Source: Nocardioides sp. YR527 (lineage in GTDB: Bacteria > Actinomycetota > Actinomycetes > Propionibacteriales > Nocardioidaceae). Taken from it: 64,000 nucleotides of DNA. Positions 9,906-16,908 of this stretch are shown here, in pieces. The stretch is from contig NZ_FNFN01000006.1 of the NCBI RefSeq assembly GCF_900101045.1, forward strand, positions 372,001-436,000, given 5' to 3'. Under the pieces are notes generated by a model, which saw nothing but the letters and a program-made list of their open reading frames with translations, was not told where the DNA came from and searched no databases. Both the position numbers and the translations under genes were made by a program. Position 1 is the stretch's first letter. Each line of letters opens with the position of its first letter.

Positions 9906-10030
9906 CCGAGAGGTCACCCGCGTCGGCCGAGGCGTCACCCGCGTCGGCCGAGGCGTCACCCGCGTCGGCCGAGGCGTCACCCGCGTCGGCCGAGAAGTCA
10001 CGTACGTCGGTCGAGGCGTCACTCGTGAGG
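9905..10030. repeat. 21-bp tandem repeat, six units
   Basis: Six head-to-tail 21-bp units start on the last base of the preceding stop codon and run to 26 bases before the next gene. The core, TCACCCGCGTCGGCCGAG, is identical in units 2-4 and degenerate in units 1, 5 and 6. Because 21 is a multiple of three, the array is open in several frames, but no initiation site supports translation. A single related copy occurs at about 61846-61867 after xerC. Confidence 0.85.
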
Positions 10031-10055
10031 GTCCGCGAACTGTCAGAGTGTCCGC

Positions 10056-10691
10056 ATGACGAAGCTGTCGGTGATCCAGTTACGGGAACGGGACGCTCTG
10101 GCCGATGACCTGAGGTCGCTGTCGCCCGACCAGTGGCGCTCGGCCACGCTCTGCGGGGAGTGGGACGTGGAGGAGGTCGTGGCGCACCTCGGTGCGGCCT
10201 CACGGCTCTCGTTCCCGGGCTGGCTGCGCAGCATGATCGGGGCCCGGTTCGATCCGGACGTACACAACCGCCGGCGGCTCGAGGAGTTCCGCGGATCCTC
10301 GCCGGAGGAGACGCTCGCGAGGTTCGTCGGAATCGGACCGATCCGGCTGCCGCGCCGGGAGAGCGTCGGCGGTCTGGGCGAGATGATCGTGCACAGCGAG
10401 GACATCCGGCGGCCGCTCGGCATCCGGCACGACCCTGACCCCGAAGGGCTGCTGGCGGTCGCGACGTTCTTCGCCGCCAAGGACTTCGCGGTCAACAGCA
10501 AGTCGCTGGTCGCCGGACTTCGCCTCCGAGCGGACGATGCGGCGTACGTCTCCGGTGAGGGCCCCGAGGTCAGTGGCCGGCTGCTCGACCTGGTGATGGT
10601 GATGGCCGGCCGGCGCGAGGCGCTCGAGGGGCTCGTCGGGGACGGCCTCTCCGAGCTGACGCGCCGACTCGGTCGCTCCACCCGACGGTAA
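10056..10691 (+). CDS. Mycothiol-dependent maleylpyruvate isomerase family protein (DinB/MDMPI fold)
   Basis: A 211-residue protein of the actinobacterial MDMPI_N/DinB superfamily. The N-terminal block LRERDALADDLRSLSPDQWR, then CGEWDVEEVVAHLG with one metal-ligand His of the helical bundle, and the later HSEDIRRPLG with another conserved His, match the usual TIGR03083-type pattern. True maleylpyruvate isomerase works with mycothiol in gentisate breakdown, but most paralogues have unknown thiol-dependent roles. No aromatic-degradation genes are nearby, so I assign the family only. The ATG at 10056 follows the tandem repeat. Confidence 0.82.
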   Translation: MTKLSVIQLRERDALADDLRSLSPDQWRSATLCGEWDVEEVVAHLGAASRLSFPGWLRSMIGARFDPDVHNRRRLEEFRGSSPEETLARFVGIGPIRLPRRESVGGLGEMIVHSEDIRRPLGIRHDPDPEGLLAVATFFAAKDFAVNSKSLVAGLRLRADDAAYVSGEGPEVSGRLLDLVMVMAGRREALEGLVGDGLSELTRRLGRSTRR

Positions 10692-10750
10692 CGGGCGGAA
10701 ACGTCCCGAACCATCTGGCGGGTTCGGGTAGCCGTAAGGTGTCTGGTGCG

Positions 10751-11797
10751 ATGACGGCACAGCGGCACGGGGGAGATGGATTGGGCAGCGACCGGGGCCG
10801 GCTCGAGCGGCTGATGCAGGAGTCCGTCCAGGTCTCGCCGGCCCCGTGGAGCCACTCGCCCGCTTGGCGCGCGAGCGTGACGCTGCTCGTCGGGTTGGTG
10901 GCGCTGGCCGTGACCGGACACATCGAGCTGGCCGCGTACGCCTGCTTCGGCACCTTCGCCTCGATCTACGGTGGCCGCCAGCCGCTGCGAGGACGGTGGC
11001 GGACCCAAGCCGCGGCCGGAGCGCTGATGTGCGCGGCAGTCCTGTGCGGTGCGCTCGTCGCGACCTCCCCGCACCGGGCCTGGCTCGTCATCCCCGTCGC
11101 CGCGGTATGGGCCGCGGCCGGGTCGATGCTCTCGGACCGGTTCGTGCTGCGGCCGCCGGGACCGATGTTCCCGGTGTTCGCGGTGGCGACGTGTGCCGCG
11201 CTCCCGGTGACCCTGGCAGGGGTCGCGGTCGCGGTCGGCGTAGCGGCCGCAGCGGCCCTGATCGCCGTGCTCCTCGGCCTGCTCGAGGAACGACTGGTCG
11301 GCAGTGGGGCCTCGGTCGAGGCAAGCCGCGGTGAGGTACGGCTCGACCATGCGACCGCGGTCGTCGTCGCGGTCGTGGTCGCCGGTACGGTCTCGACCGC
11401 GCTCGGGCTCAGCCACACCTACTGGGCGATGGTGGCCGCGGCGGTGCCGTTCGGCGTCACCGGGCTGCTGGCGCAGACGACCCGCGGACTGCAGCGCGTG
11501 GTCGGCACCGTGGTCGGCCTCGTCCTGGCCGCGGTGCTGCTCTCGGTCTCGCTCCCCGCGCTCGTCGTCGCGGTGGTCGTCGCTGCGCTCCAAGCGGTCA
11601 CCGAGCTGCTCGTCGGGCGGCACTACGGCCTCGCGCTGGTCGCCATCACCCCGCTCTCGCTGTTGATGGTCCAGCTCGGCCACCCGCAGCCTGTCGATGC
11701 CCTGCTCTGGTCACGTCTTGCCGAGACGGTCCTCGGGGTCGTCGTCGGGCTCGCCGCTGCGCTTGCCCTCCGTCAGCTTCGGGCTGCTCGGGGCTGA
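10751..11797 (+). CDS. FUSC-family membrane protein (aromatic-acid-exporter-like)
   Basis: An integral membrane protein of about 348 residues. Two hydrophobic halves are separated by a short charged linker (LEERLVGSGASVEASRGEVR, about 178-197). Each half has about five predicted segments, as in FUSC/YccC/ArAE-type putative efflux proteins. The N-terminal half includes AAYACFGTFASIYGGRQPLRGR, a block typical of the family. The substrate is unknown. A GTG at 10739 in the same frame is an alternative start adding four residues. It is convergent with the methyltransferase at 11888, and a strong hairpin lies between them. Confidence 0.78.
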   Translation: MTAQRHGGDGLGSDRGRLERLMQESVQVSPAPWSHSPAWRASVTLLVGLVALAVTGHIELAAYACFGTFASIYGGRQPLRGRWRTQAAAGALMCAAVLCGALVATSPHRAWLVIPVAAVWAAAGSMLSDRFVLRPPGPMFPVFAVATCAALPVTLAGVAVAVGVAAAAALIAVLLGLLEERLVGSGASVEASRGEVRLDHATAVVVAVVVAGTVSTALGLSHTYWAMVAAAVPFGVTGLLAQTTRGLQRVVGTVVGLVLAAVLLSVSLPALVVAVVVAALQAVTELLVGRHYGLALVAITPLSLLMVQLGHPQPVDALLWSRLAETVLGVVVGLAAALALRQLRAARG

Positions 11798-11812
11798 CGT
11801 AGAGAATCTCGC

Positions 11813-11883
11813 GCCGAGTCGGCGCAACCGCACGCCTCGCTCGCTTCGCTTCGCTCCAAGGCGTGCAGTTGCGCCGACTCGGC
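11813..11883. terminator. Bidirectional hairpin between convergent genes (GCCGAGTCGGC repeat family)
   Basis: A 25-bp left arm (11813-11837) pairs with 11859-11883 with one mismatch, across a 21-base loop. It lies between two convergent stop codons, as expected for a shared transcription terminator, but there is no T-run on either side. The outer part of the stem, GCCGAGTCGGCGC, recurs at 37289 and 37320 and, in related form, after xerC. Confidence 0.75.
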
Positions 11884-11887
11884 TGTC

Positions 11888-12931
11888 CTACTTCTCGAAG
11901 ACTGCCTGGTCCAGGACGCGGCGCTCGTCGTCGGCCAGGACGACGAGCTCCTCGCGGGTGAGGCCGGTGCCTTCGCCGGTGGGGGAGAGGTTGATGAAGA
12001 ACTCGTGCTTGACGGTGTCGTGGAAGGAGGTCTCCCGCATCGAGACGAAGTCGAGGTCGGCGAGGTCCTGGAGCAGCAGGCGGAGGTGGTTGGGGGTGCA
12101 GACCCAGTTGTGGGTGTCGATGTAGCGCTCCCCGCGCCGGGCCTCCTCGCCGTTGGCCTTCACGGTCTCCAGGCCGTTGGCGAAGGTGTAGTCGCCCTTG
12201 TGGCGCGGGCCCCACGCGGTGATGCCACCGTGCTTGGCCGCGTTGAGACGCTCCTCGATGACCGCGCCCATCGTGTGCACCGACGACGGGTAGAGCGAGG
12301 CGTCGATGACGCGCGAGAGCGAGGCGCGCTCGCGGAACCGGTCGAAGCAGTAGCGGTGGTCGGGGATGACCAGGGCGAGCACGCCGTCGGGGTTGAGCAG
12401 CTTCTCGCACTCGTTGACGAAGTCGATCATCGAGGTCGTGTGCTCGATGACGTGGGAGGCGACGACGAGGTCGAAGCGTTCCGGGATCACGTCCGACCAG
12501 GGAGTTCCCGGCCGGAAGACGTAGTCGACCTCCTCGATGTCATCGGGGTCGTACTGCGAGAAGCCGGCATAGCGCTGCACCAGACCGCCGCGGTCGAGAT
12601 AGTCGACGATGCGTACGTCATAGCCGTCCCGCTTGGGCAGGATCGCGTTGTGCGCGGGGCCGATCTCCAGGATCAGGGCGTCGGGCTTGACCCCGGCGAG
12701 CACCTGCTCGCGGCGCAGCTCGAGCCGGTCCAGGCCGGGGATGGCCGGGACCGCGGTGGTGCGGTTTCGGTCGCCCTGCAGCCCCTCCACCTTCGTACGC
12801 AGCTTCTGGTTGCGCTGCTTGAGCTCGTCGATCCGGCCGTGCAGGCGCGCGGCCTCGGCATCGGCGGCACGGACGGTCTGCAGACCCGCGGCGGCGAGGC
12901 CGCGGCGTACGGCGCCCCTGAAGGTGGGCAA
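11888..12931 (-). CDS. Class I SAM-dependent methyltransferase with N-terminal coiled coil
   Basis: A 347-residue protein whose N-terminal 60 residues contain a short coiled coil (about 25-58, heptads in RIDELKQRNQKLRTKVEGL). The Rossmann-type methyltransferase domain follows: motif I ILEIGPAHN, acidic strand VRIVDYLD, and VASHVIEHT with the conserved His pair. Similar enzymes methylate sugars or sugar carriers in polysaccharide loci. The start is a TTG preceded by AGGAGG at 8-base spacing. It lies 26 bases after the stop of the upstream minus-strand glycosyltransferase, so the two form an operon. The acceptor is unknown. Confidence 0.82.
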   Translation of the reverse strand: MPTFRGAVRRGLAAAGLQTVRAADAEAARLHGRIDELKQRNQKLRTKVEGLQGDRNRTTAVPAIPGLDRLELRREQVLAGVKPDALILEIGPAHNAILPKRDGYDVRIVDYLDRGGLVQRYAGFSQYDPDDIEEVDYVFRPGTPWSDVIPERFDLVVASHVIEHTTSMIDFVNECEKLLNPDGVLALVIPDHRYCFDRFRERASLSRVIDASLYPSSVHTMGAVIEERLNAAKHGGITAWGPRHKGDYTFANGLETVKANGEEARRGERYIDTHNWVCTPNHLRLLLQDLADLDFVSMRETSFHDTVKHEFFINLSPTGEGTGLTREELVVLADDERRVLDQAVFEK

Positions 12932-12957
12932 GACAGGTCCTCCTGGTGATGAGAGTT

Positions 12958-13950
12958 TCAGCGTTTGCGGGGTGGGATGTAGGGCTCGGCGGCCAGTGCG
13001 GCCCGGCCGCGCTCGGCACCGAGGGCGTGCTCGTCGTCGGGGACGGCCTTGTCGTTCTCGGGGTCGAGCACGTCACGCATGAGGTCGGGGAGGAGCGAGC
13101 GGCCGAGCACGATGTGCAGGTGGTTGGTCAGCCAGTCGTCGAAGGAGTAGTCCCCGGAGAAGGCGCCGGCGGCGAGCTCGGCTCGGGTGGGCGTACGCGC
13201 GAGGTAGGCGTCCTGCAGGGTGCCGTTGAGGTAGCGCTGGTAGTCGCGCATCCCGTGGTGGCGGGGGCTCGGCTTCAGGTCCGGGTTGGCCTCGTAGCCC
13301 TTGCCGGCGTTGATCACCTTGCGCTCGAGCTGGGCCCAGGAGCGCCACGGGAGGTGGAGCACCTCGAGAGCGACCTCGTCGGCGGGCTGGCCGTTGCTCA
13401 TCATCGAGACGAAGTGGTTGCCCTGGACGACCTTGATGTCCGACTCGCCGCGGTGGATGGCGTTGGGCGTCGGGTGGGCGTGGAGCCCGACCGCCTCGAG
13501 GCGCTCGTCGGAGCGTCGGTCGCGCCACTGGAGCCGGTTGATGCCGCCGCCCGTCCAGGCGGGCGGGCCGACGAGGTTCTCCACCTCGACGGTGAACGCG
13601 TTCAGCGACAGGGGAGTGACCTCGAGCGCCTGGCGTACGGTCAGGCCCTTGTCCTTGGGCACCAGGAACTCGTCGGCGTCGAGGTTGAGCACCCAGTCGG
13701 CGCGGAAGTGGGTGCGGGCACGTCGGGCCATCGCGGTGACGACCTTGCCCTGCTGCTTCTCGTGGACGGGGTCGTGGTGGAGCTCGACCCGTCCCGTTGC
13801 GGCGTAGCGCTCGAGCACCTCGGTGGTGCCGTCGACCGACGCGTTGTCCGTGACGATCAACGTGTCGACACCCTGGTCCAGGTGGTGCTCGATCATCGCG
13901 GCGACGATGTCGACCTCGTCCCGGACCATCATTGTCCCGATGATCCTCAT
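12958..13950 (-). CDS. Glycosyltransferase family 2 (Glyco_tranf_2_4 type)
   Basis: A 330-residue protein. It begins with MRIIGTMMVRDEVDIVAAM, the usual start of this GT2/GT92-like family. VTDNASVDGT and LNLDADEFLVP provide the nucleotide-sugar and D-x-D-type metal sites. The C-terminal half (YPHSS-less, rich in Trp and basic residues) is family-typical. The frame stays open a further 66 codons upstream but that extension has no family similarity, so I chose ATG 13950. It is the first gene of a two-gene operon with the methyltransferase, probably part of surface-glycan synthesis like genes 1318-9905. Confidence 0.84.
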   Translation of the reverse strand: MRIIGTMMVRDEVDIVAAMIEHHLDQGVDTLIVTDNASVDGTTEVLERYAATGRVELHHDPVHEKQQGKVVTAMARRARTHFRADWVLNLDADEFLVPKDKGLTVRQALEVTPLSLNAFTVEVENLVGPPAWTGGGINRLQWRDRRSDERLEAVGLHAHPTPNAIHRGESDIKVVQGNHFVSMMSNGQPADEVALEVLHLPWRSWAQLERKVINAGKGYEANPDLKPSPRHHGMRDYQRYLNGTLQDAYLARTPTRAELAAGAFSGDYSFDDWLTNHLHIVLGRSLLPDLMRDVLDPENDKAVPDDEHALGAERGRAALAAEPYIPPRKR

Positions 13951-14101
13951 GCCGTGAAACCCTACCGGGCCGGTGCGGGTTGTCGAGATCCCGCGCCGTA
14001 GGCCGGGATGCGCGCGGGCGCGCGGCGTTGTGTGCTCCGGAGGCGCGATGTGAAAGGGTGGACGCCGTCCGTGCGTATCCAGAAGGGGGCTGGCCGAGCC
14101 A

Positions 14102-14356
14102 GTGCTGACCATCCTTGTCATCTTCGTGGCGATGCTGCTCATCCTCACGCTGGCCGGACTCGTGATCGTCTACACGGTCTTCCCCCACCGCGGGCAGAAG
14201 ATGCCGTACGTCTCCAAGCTCGGTGCGGCGATGGAGCGGGCCGTCGACACCGCCCCCACGCTCAGTCCGGCCACGCGCCTGCAGACCCGCCGCGAGGACC
14301 GTCTCACCGAGCTGCTCGGTGAGCGCAAGCCAGGAACTACGGAAAAGAACCGCTAG
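14102..14356 (+). CDS. Small single-pass membrane protein upstream of ftsY
   Basis: An 84-residue protein from a GTG at 14102. Residues 2-26 (LTILVIFVAMLLILTLAGLVIVYTVF) form one membrane helix. A basic, cytoplasmic-looking tail of about 55 residues follows, including TRLQTRREDRLTELLGERK. I recognise the pattern as a small conserved protein next to ftsY in several actinobacteria but cannot name a function. It ends 9 bases before ftsY and is likely cotranscribed with it. Confidence 0.65.
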   Translation: MLTILVIFVAMLLILTLAGLVIVYTVFPHRGQKMPYVSKLGAAMERAVDTAPTLSPATRLQTRREDRLTELLGERKPGTTEKNR

Positions 14357-14365
14357 TTTGATTGG

Positions 14366-15517
14366 ATGAGGCCCATGGACATGGTCACCCTCATCGTCAT
14401 CATCGCGGTCGCCGCTGTCGCGATCATCGGCGGCGGCATCGTCGGTCTGGTCACCAGCACCCGGCGCCGCAAGGAGCGTTCGCTGCCGACCCAGGCGGGG
14501 ACCGACACCATCACCCGCCCGGAAGAGCCGACGGTCGGGGGGGCCACCCCCGGGGAAGCCGAGCCGGCGATCGCGGAACCCGCCGCGCCGGTCATCGAGA
14601 AGCCGGAGAGCACCGCCTCGCGCCTGGTGCGGCTGCGCCAGCGCCTGGCCGGCTCCAACGCGCTGGGCCGCGGGCTGCTCAACCTGCTCTCGTCCGACCA
14701 GCTCGACGAGGACACCTGGGAGGCCATCGAGGACCTGCTCCTCACCGCCGACATCGGCGTCACCCCGACCCAGGAGCTGGTCGACGGGCTGCGCACCCGG
14801 CTGCGCGTCGAGGGCGGCAAGTCCGACGCCAAGGCGGCGCTGCGCGAGGAGCTGATCAAGCTGGTCGACCCCGGCATGGACCGCCGGCTCCAGGTCAGCG
14901 GCACCGACGGCGCCCCCGGCGTGGTGCTGATGGTAGGCGTGAACGGCACCGGCAAGACCACCACCACCGGCAAGCTCGCCCGCATCCTGGTCTCCGAGGA
15001 CCGCAAGGTCGTCCTCGGCGCGGCCGACACGTTCCGTGCCGCCGCCGCCGAGCAGCTGACCACCTGGGGTGAGCGGGTCGGCGTCGAGGTCGTCCGCGGC
15101 CCGGAGGGCACCGACCCGGCCAGCGTCGCCTTCGACTCGGTCAAGGAGGGGCTCGACACCGGCGTCGACACCATCATCGTCGACACCGCGGGCCGGCTGC
15201 AGAACAAGGCCGGCCTGATGGACGAGCTCGGCAAGGTCAAGCGCGTGATCGAGAAGCAGACCCCGGTCACCGAGGTCCTGCTCGTGCTCGACGCCACCAC
15301 CGGCCAGAACGGCCTCATCCAGGCCCGCGTCTTCAGCGAGGCCGTCGCGGTCAGCGGCATCGTCCTGACCAAGCTCGACGGCTCCGCCAAGGGCGGCATC
15401 GTGGTCGCCGTCCAGCGCGAGCTCGGCGTCCCGGTCAAGCTCGTCGGCCTCGGTGAGGGCCCCGACGACCTGGCCCCGTTCACCCCGGAGGCCTTCGTCG
15501 ACGCGCTCCTGGGCTAG
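14366..15517 (+). CDS. ftsY: Signal recognition particle receptor FtsY
   Basis: FtsY is the membrane-associated GTPase that docks SRP-ribosome complexes at the Sec translocon. The 383-residue protein has an N-terminal membrane helix (about 4-28), an acidic linker with E/P-rich sequence to residue 75, the helical N domain, and the GTPase domain. The latter has GVNGTGKTTTTGKL (about 191-204), DTFRAAAAEQL, DTAGRLQNK and TKLDGSAKGG. Having a true N-terminal helix rather than only an acidic A domain is common in actinobacteria. Its partner ffh is at 41779. An ATG at 14375 is an alternative start. The sequence around it is intact and of normal length. Confidence 0.97.
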   Translation: MRPMDMVTLIVIIAVAAVAIIGGGIVGLVTSTRRRKERSLPTQAGTDTITRPEEPTVGGATPGEAEPAIAEPAAPVIEKPESTASRLVRLRQRLAGSNALGRGLLNLLSSDQLDEDTWEAIEDLLLTADIGVTPTQELVDGLRTRLRVEGGKSDAKAALREELIKLVDPGMDRRLQVSGTDGAPGVVLMVGVNGTGKTTTTGKLARILVSEDRKVVLGAADTFRAAAAEQLTTWGERVGVEVVRGPEGTDPASVAFDSVKEGLDTGVDTIIVDTAGRLQNKAGLMDELGKVKRVIEKQTPVTEVLLVLDATTGQNGLIQARVFSEAVAVSGIVLTKLDGSAKGGIVVAVQRELGVPVKLVGLGEGPDDLAPFTPEAFVDALLG

Positions 15518-15547
15518 CAGGCGGTGCCACATGGCAGGATCGCCGGT

Positions 15548-16753
15548 ATGCGCCACTCACTCGCCGGCCGGGCCGAGACCTCCATGCAGGCACGACTGCT
15601 CGCCCAGCTCCGCGACGAGGGCCCGCTGTCGCGGGTTCAGCTCGCCGACCGGCTGAGCGTCTCCCGCACCACGATCGCGGCCGAGGTCGGCCGGCTCACC
15701 GAGCTGGGCATGGCCCACGAGGTCGGGCCGGCGGCCTCCCGGGGCGGTCGCCGCTCGACCCTGGTCGACCTCGCGCCGGACATCCGGTTCGTCGGCATCT
15801 CGATCGGCGCCACCAGCATGTCGGTGGGCCTGACCGACGGCCGACTGTCGGTGATCGGCACCCGCACCCGGGCGTGCGACATCCGCAGCGGCCCGGAGAA
15901 GGTGCTCGCGACCGCGCTCGACGAGGTCCGCGCGCTCCTGGACGAGCACGACGTCTCCGAGCCGATGGGTGCGGGGATCGGCGTACCCGGACCGGTCGAC
16001 TTCCACCGTGGCGTCTCGGTCTCGCCGCCGATCATGCCGGGCTGGGACGGCTACCCGGTGCGCGACGCGGTCGCGCGGGAGCTGGGCTGCCCGGTCGTGC
16101 TCGACAACGACGTGAACGTGCTCGCGGCGGGGGAGCAGCACGCGGGCGTCGCCAGGACCGCTCGTGACTTCCTCTACGTCAAGATCGGCACCGGCATCGG
16201 CTGCGGGATCGTCGTCGACGGGGAGCTCTACCGCGGCGTCGACGGCTGCGCCGGCGACATCGGCCACATCCGCGTCGAGGACTTCGGACCCACCTGCGCG
16301 TGCGGCAACACAGGCTGCCTGGAGGCGTTCTCCGGAGGGGCGGCGCTCGCCCGCGAGGCGCTCGCCGCGGCCCGCTCCGGACGCTCTCCGGTGCTGGCCG
16401 AGCTGCTCGCGGAGAAGGGCGAGCTGAGCGCGGAGGACATCGCCGTCGCGGTGGCCCGCGGCGACGCACAGGCGGTCCAGCTCATCCGGGAGAGCGGACA
16501 CCGCATCGGCCAGGTGCTCGCCAGCCTGGTCTCGTTCTTCAACCCCGGCCTGATCGTCATCGGCGGCCGGGTCAGCAAGCTGGGTCACGGGCTGCTCGCC
16601 GAGATCCGCAGCGTGACCTACCGCCGCTCGCTCCCGCTGGCGACCGGCAACCTCCCGATCGTGCTCAGCGAGCTGGGTGACGAGGGTGGCGTCATCGGGG
16701 CCGCGCACCTGATCAGCGCCTCGGTCTACGCACCCAGCAGCGGAGAGGCGTAG
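15548..16753 (+). CDS. ROK-family transcriptional regulator (first copy)
   Basis: A 401-residue regulator. The N-terminal winged HTH (about 10-65) includes SRVQLADRLSVSRTTIAAEV. The ROK domain carries the zinc/ROK signature CACGNTGCLEAF and the ATP-binding-like GTGIGCGIVVDGELYRG. ROK regulators sense sugars or phosphosugars and repress nearby catabolic genes. It opens the accessory block and is followed by the sugar dehydrogenase gene. The ATG at 15548 is preferred because the family N-terminus (RAETSMQARLL) begins right after it; an in-frame ATG lies 24 bases upstream. It shares only the family with the second ROK at 19272. Confidence 0.85.
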   Translation: MRHSLAGRAETSMQARLLAQLRDEGPLSRVQLADRLSVSRTTIAAEVGRLTELGMAHEVGPAASRGGRRSTLVDLAPDIRFVGISIGATSMSVGLTDGRLSVIGTRTRACDIRSGPEKVLATALDEVRALLDEHDVSEPMGAGIGVPGPVDFHRGVSVSPPIMPGWDGYPVRDAVARELGCPVVLDNDVNVLAAGEQHAGVARTARDFLYVKIGTGIGCGIVVDGELYRGVDGCAGDIGHIRVEDFGPTCACGNTGCLEAFSGGAALAREALAAARSGRSPVLAELLAEKGELSAEDIAVAVARGDAQAVQLIRESGHRIGQVLASLVSFFNPGLIVIGGRVSKLGHGLLAEIRSVTYRRSLPLATGNLPIVLSELGDEGGVIGAAHLISASVYAPSSGEA

Positions 16754-16794
16754 ACCCGGCTCCCGACCGCCCCAGAGGCGCACTATCGTTCCAC

Positions 16795-16817
16795 CTTTCG
16801 AAATCTTCTTGCGAAAG
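16795..16817. promoter_or_regulatory. CTTTCG-N11-CGAAAG inverted repeat, candidate ROK operator
   Basis: Two perfect 6-base arms separated by 11 bases lie just upstream of the putative promoter of the PQQ dehydrogenase gene. An AACTTT-TC-AAAGTT inverted repeat at 19114-19127 upstream of the second ROK gene shares the CTTT/AAAG core. Binding by either ROK protein is inference. Confidence 0.4.
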
Positions 16818-16829
16818 TACGCAAGTCAC

Positions 16830-16859
16830 TTGACGTGACCGGCGTCACATCGCTACGTT
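16830..16859 (+). promoter_or_regulatory. Putative sigma-A-type promoter of the PQQ dehydrogenase gene
   Basis: TTGACG (16830-16835) and TACGTT (16854-16859) are separated by 18 bases. This spacing and a near-consensus -35 are unusual in this GC-rich window. The spacer contains a CRP-like site. A purine-rich ribosome site GAGAAGGAGA lies upstream of the GTG at 16909. Confidence 0.5.
16834..16849. promoter_or_regulatory. CRP/GlxR-like site CGTGA-N6-TCACA
   Basis: The sequence matches nine of ten fixed positions of the TGTGA-N6-TCACA consensus and overlaps the -35 element and spacer of the adjacent promoter. That position would suit repression. Two further sites of this type lie at 19211 and 44404. 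Confidence 0.55.
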
Positions 16860-16908
16860 CGCGAACGATCTCGCTCCCCTCCACGACAGCGAGAGAAGGA
16901 GATGGACC

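Noticed and set aside
9905..10030. CRISPR array
   Set aside because: The repeat units are contiguous with no unique spacers and no cas genes are nearby.
13073..15556. 827-codon minus-strand open frame covering ftsY
   Set aside because: It is antisense to ftsY and out of frame with the glycosyltransferase; no protein family is recognisable.
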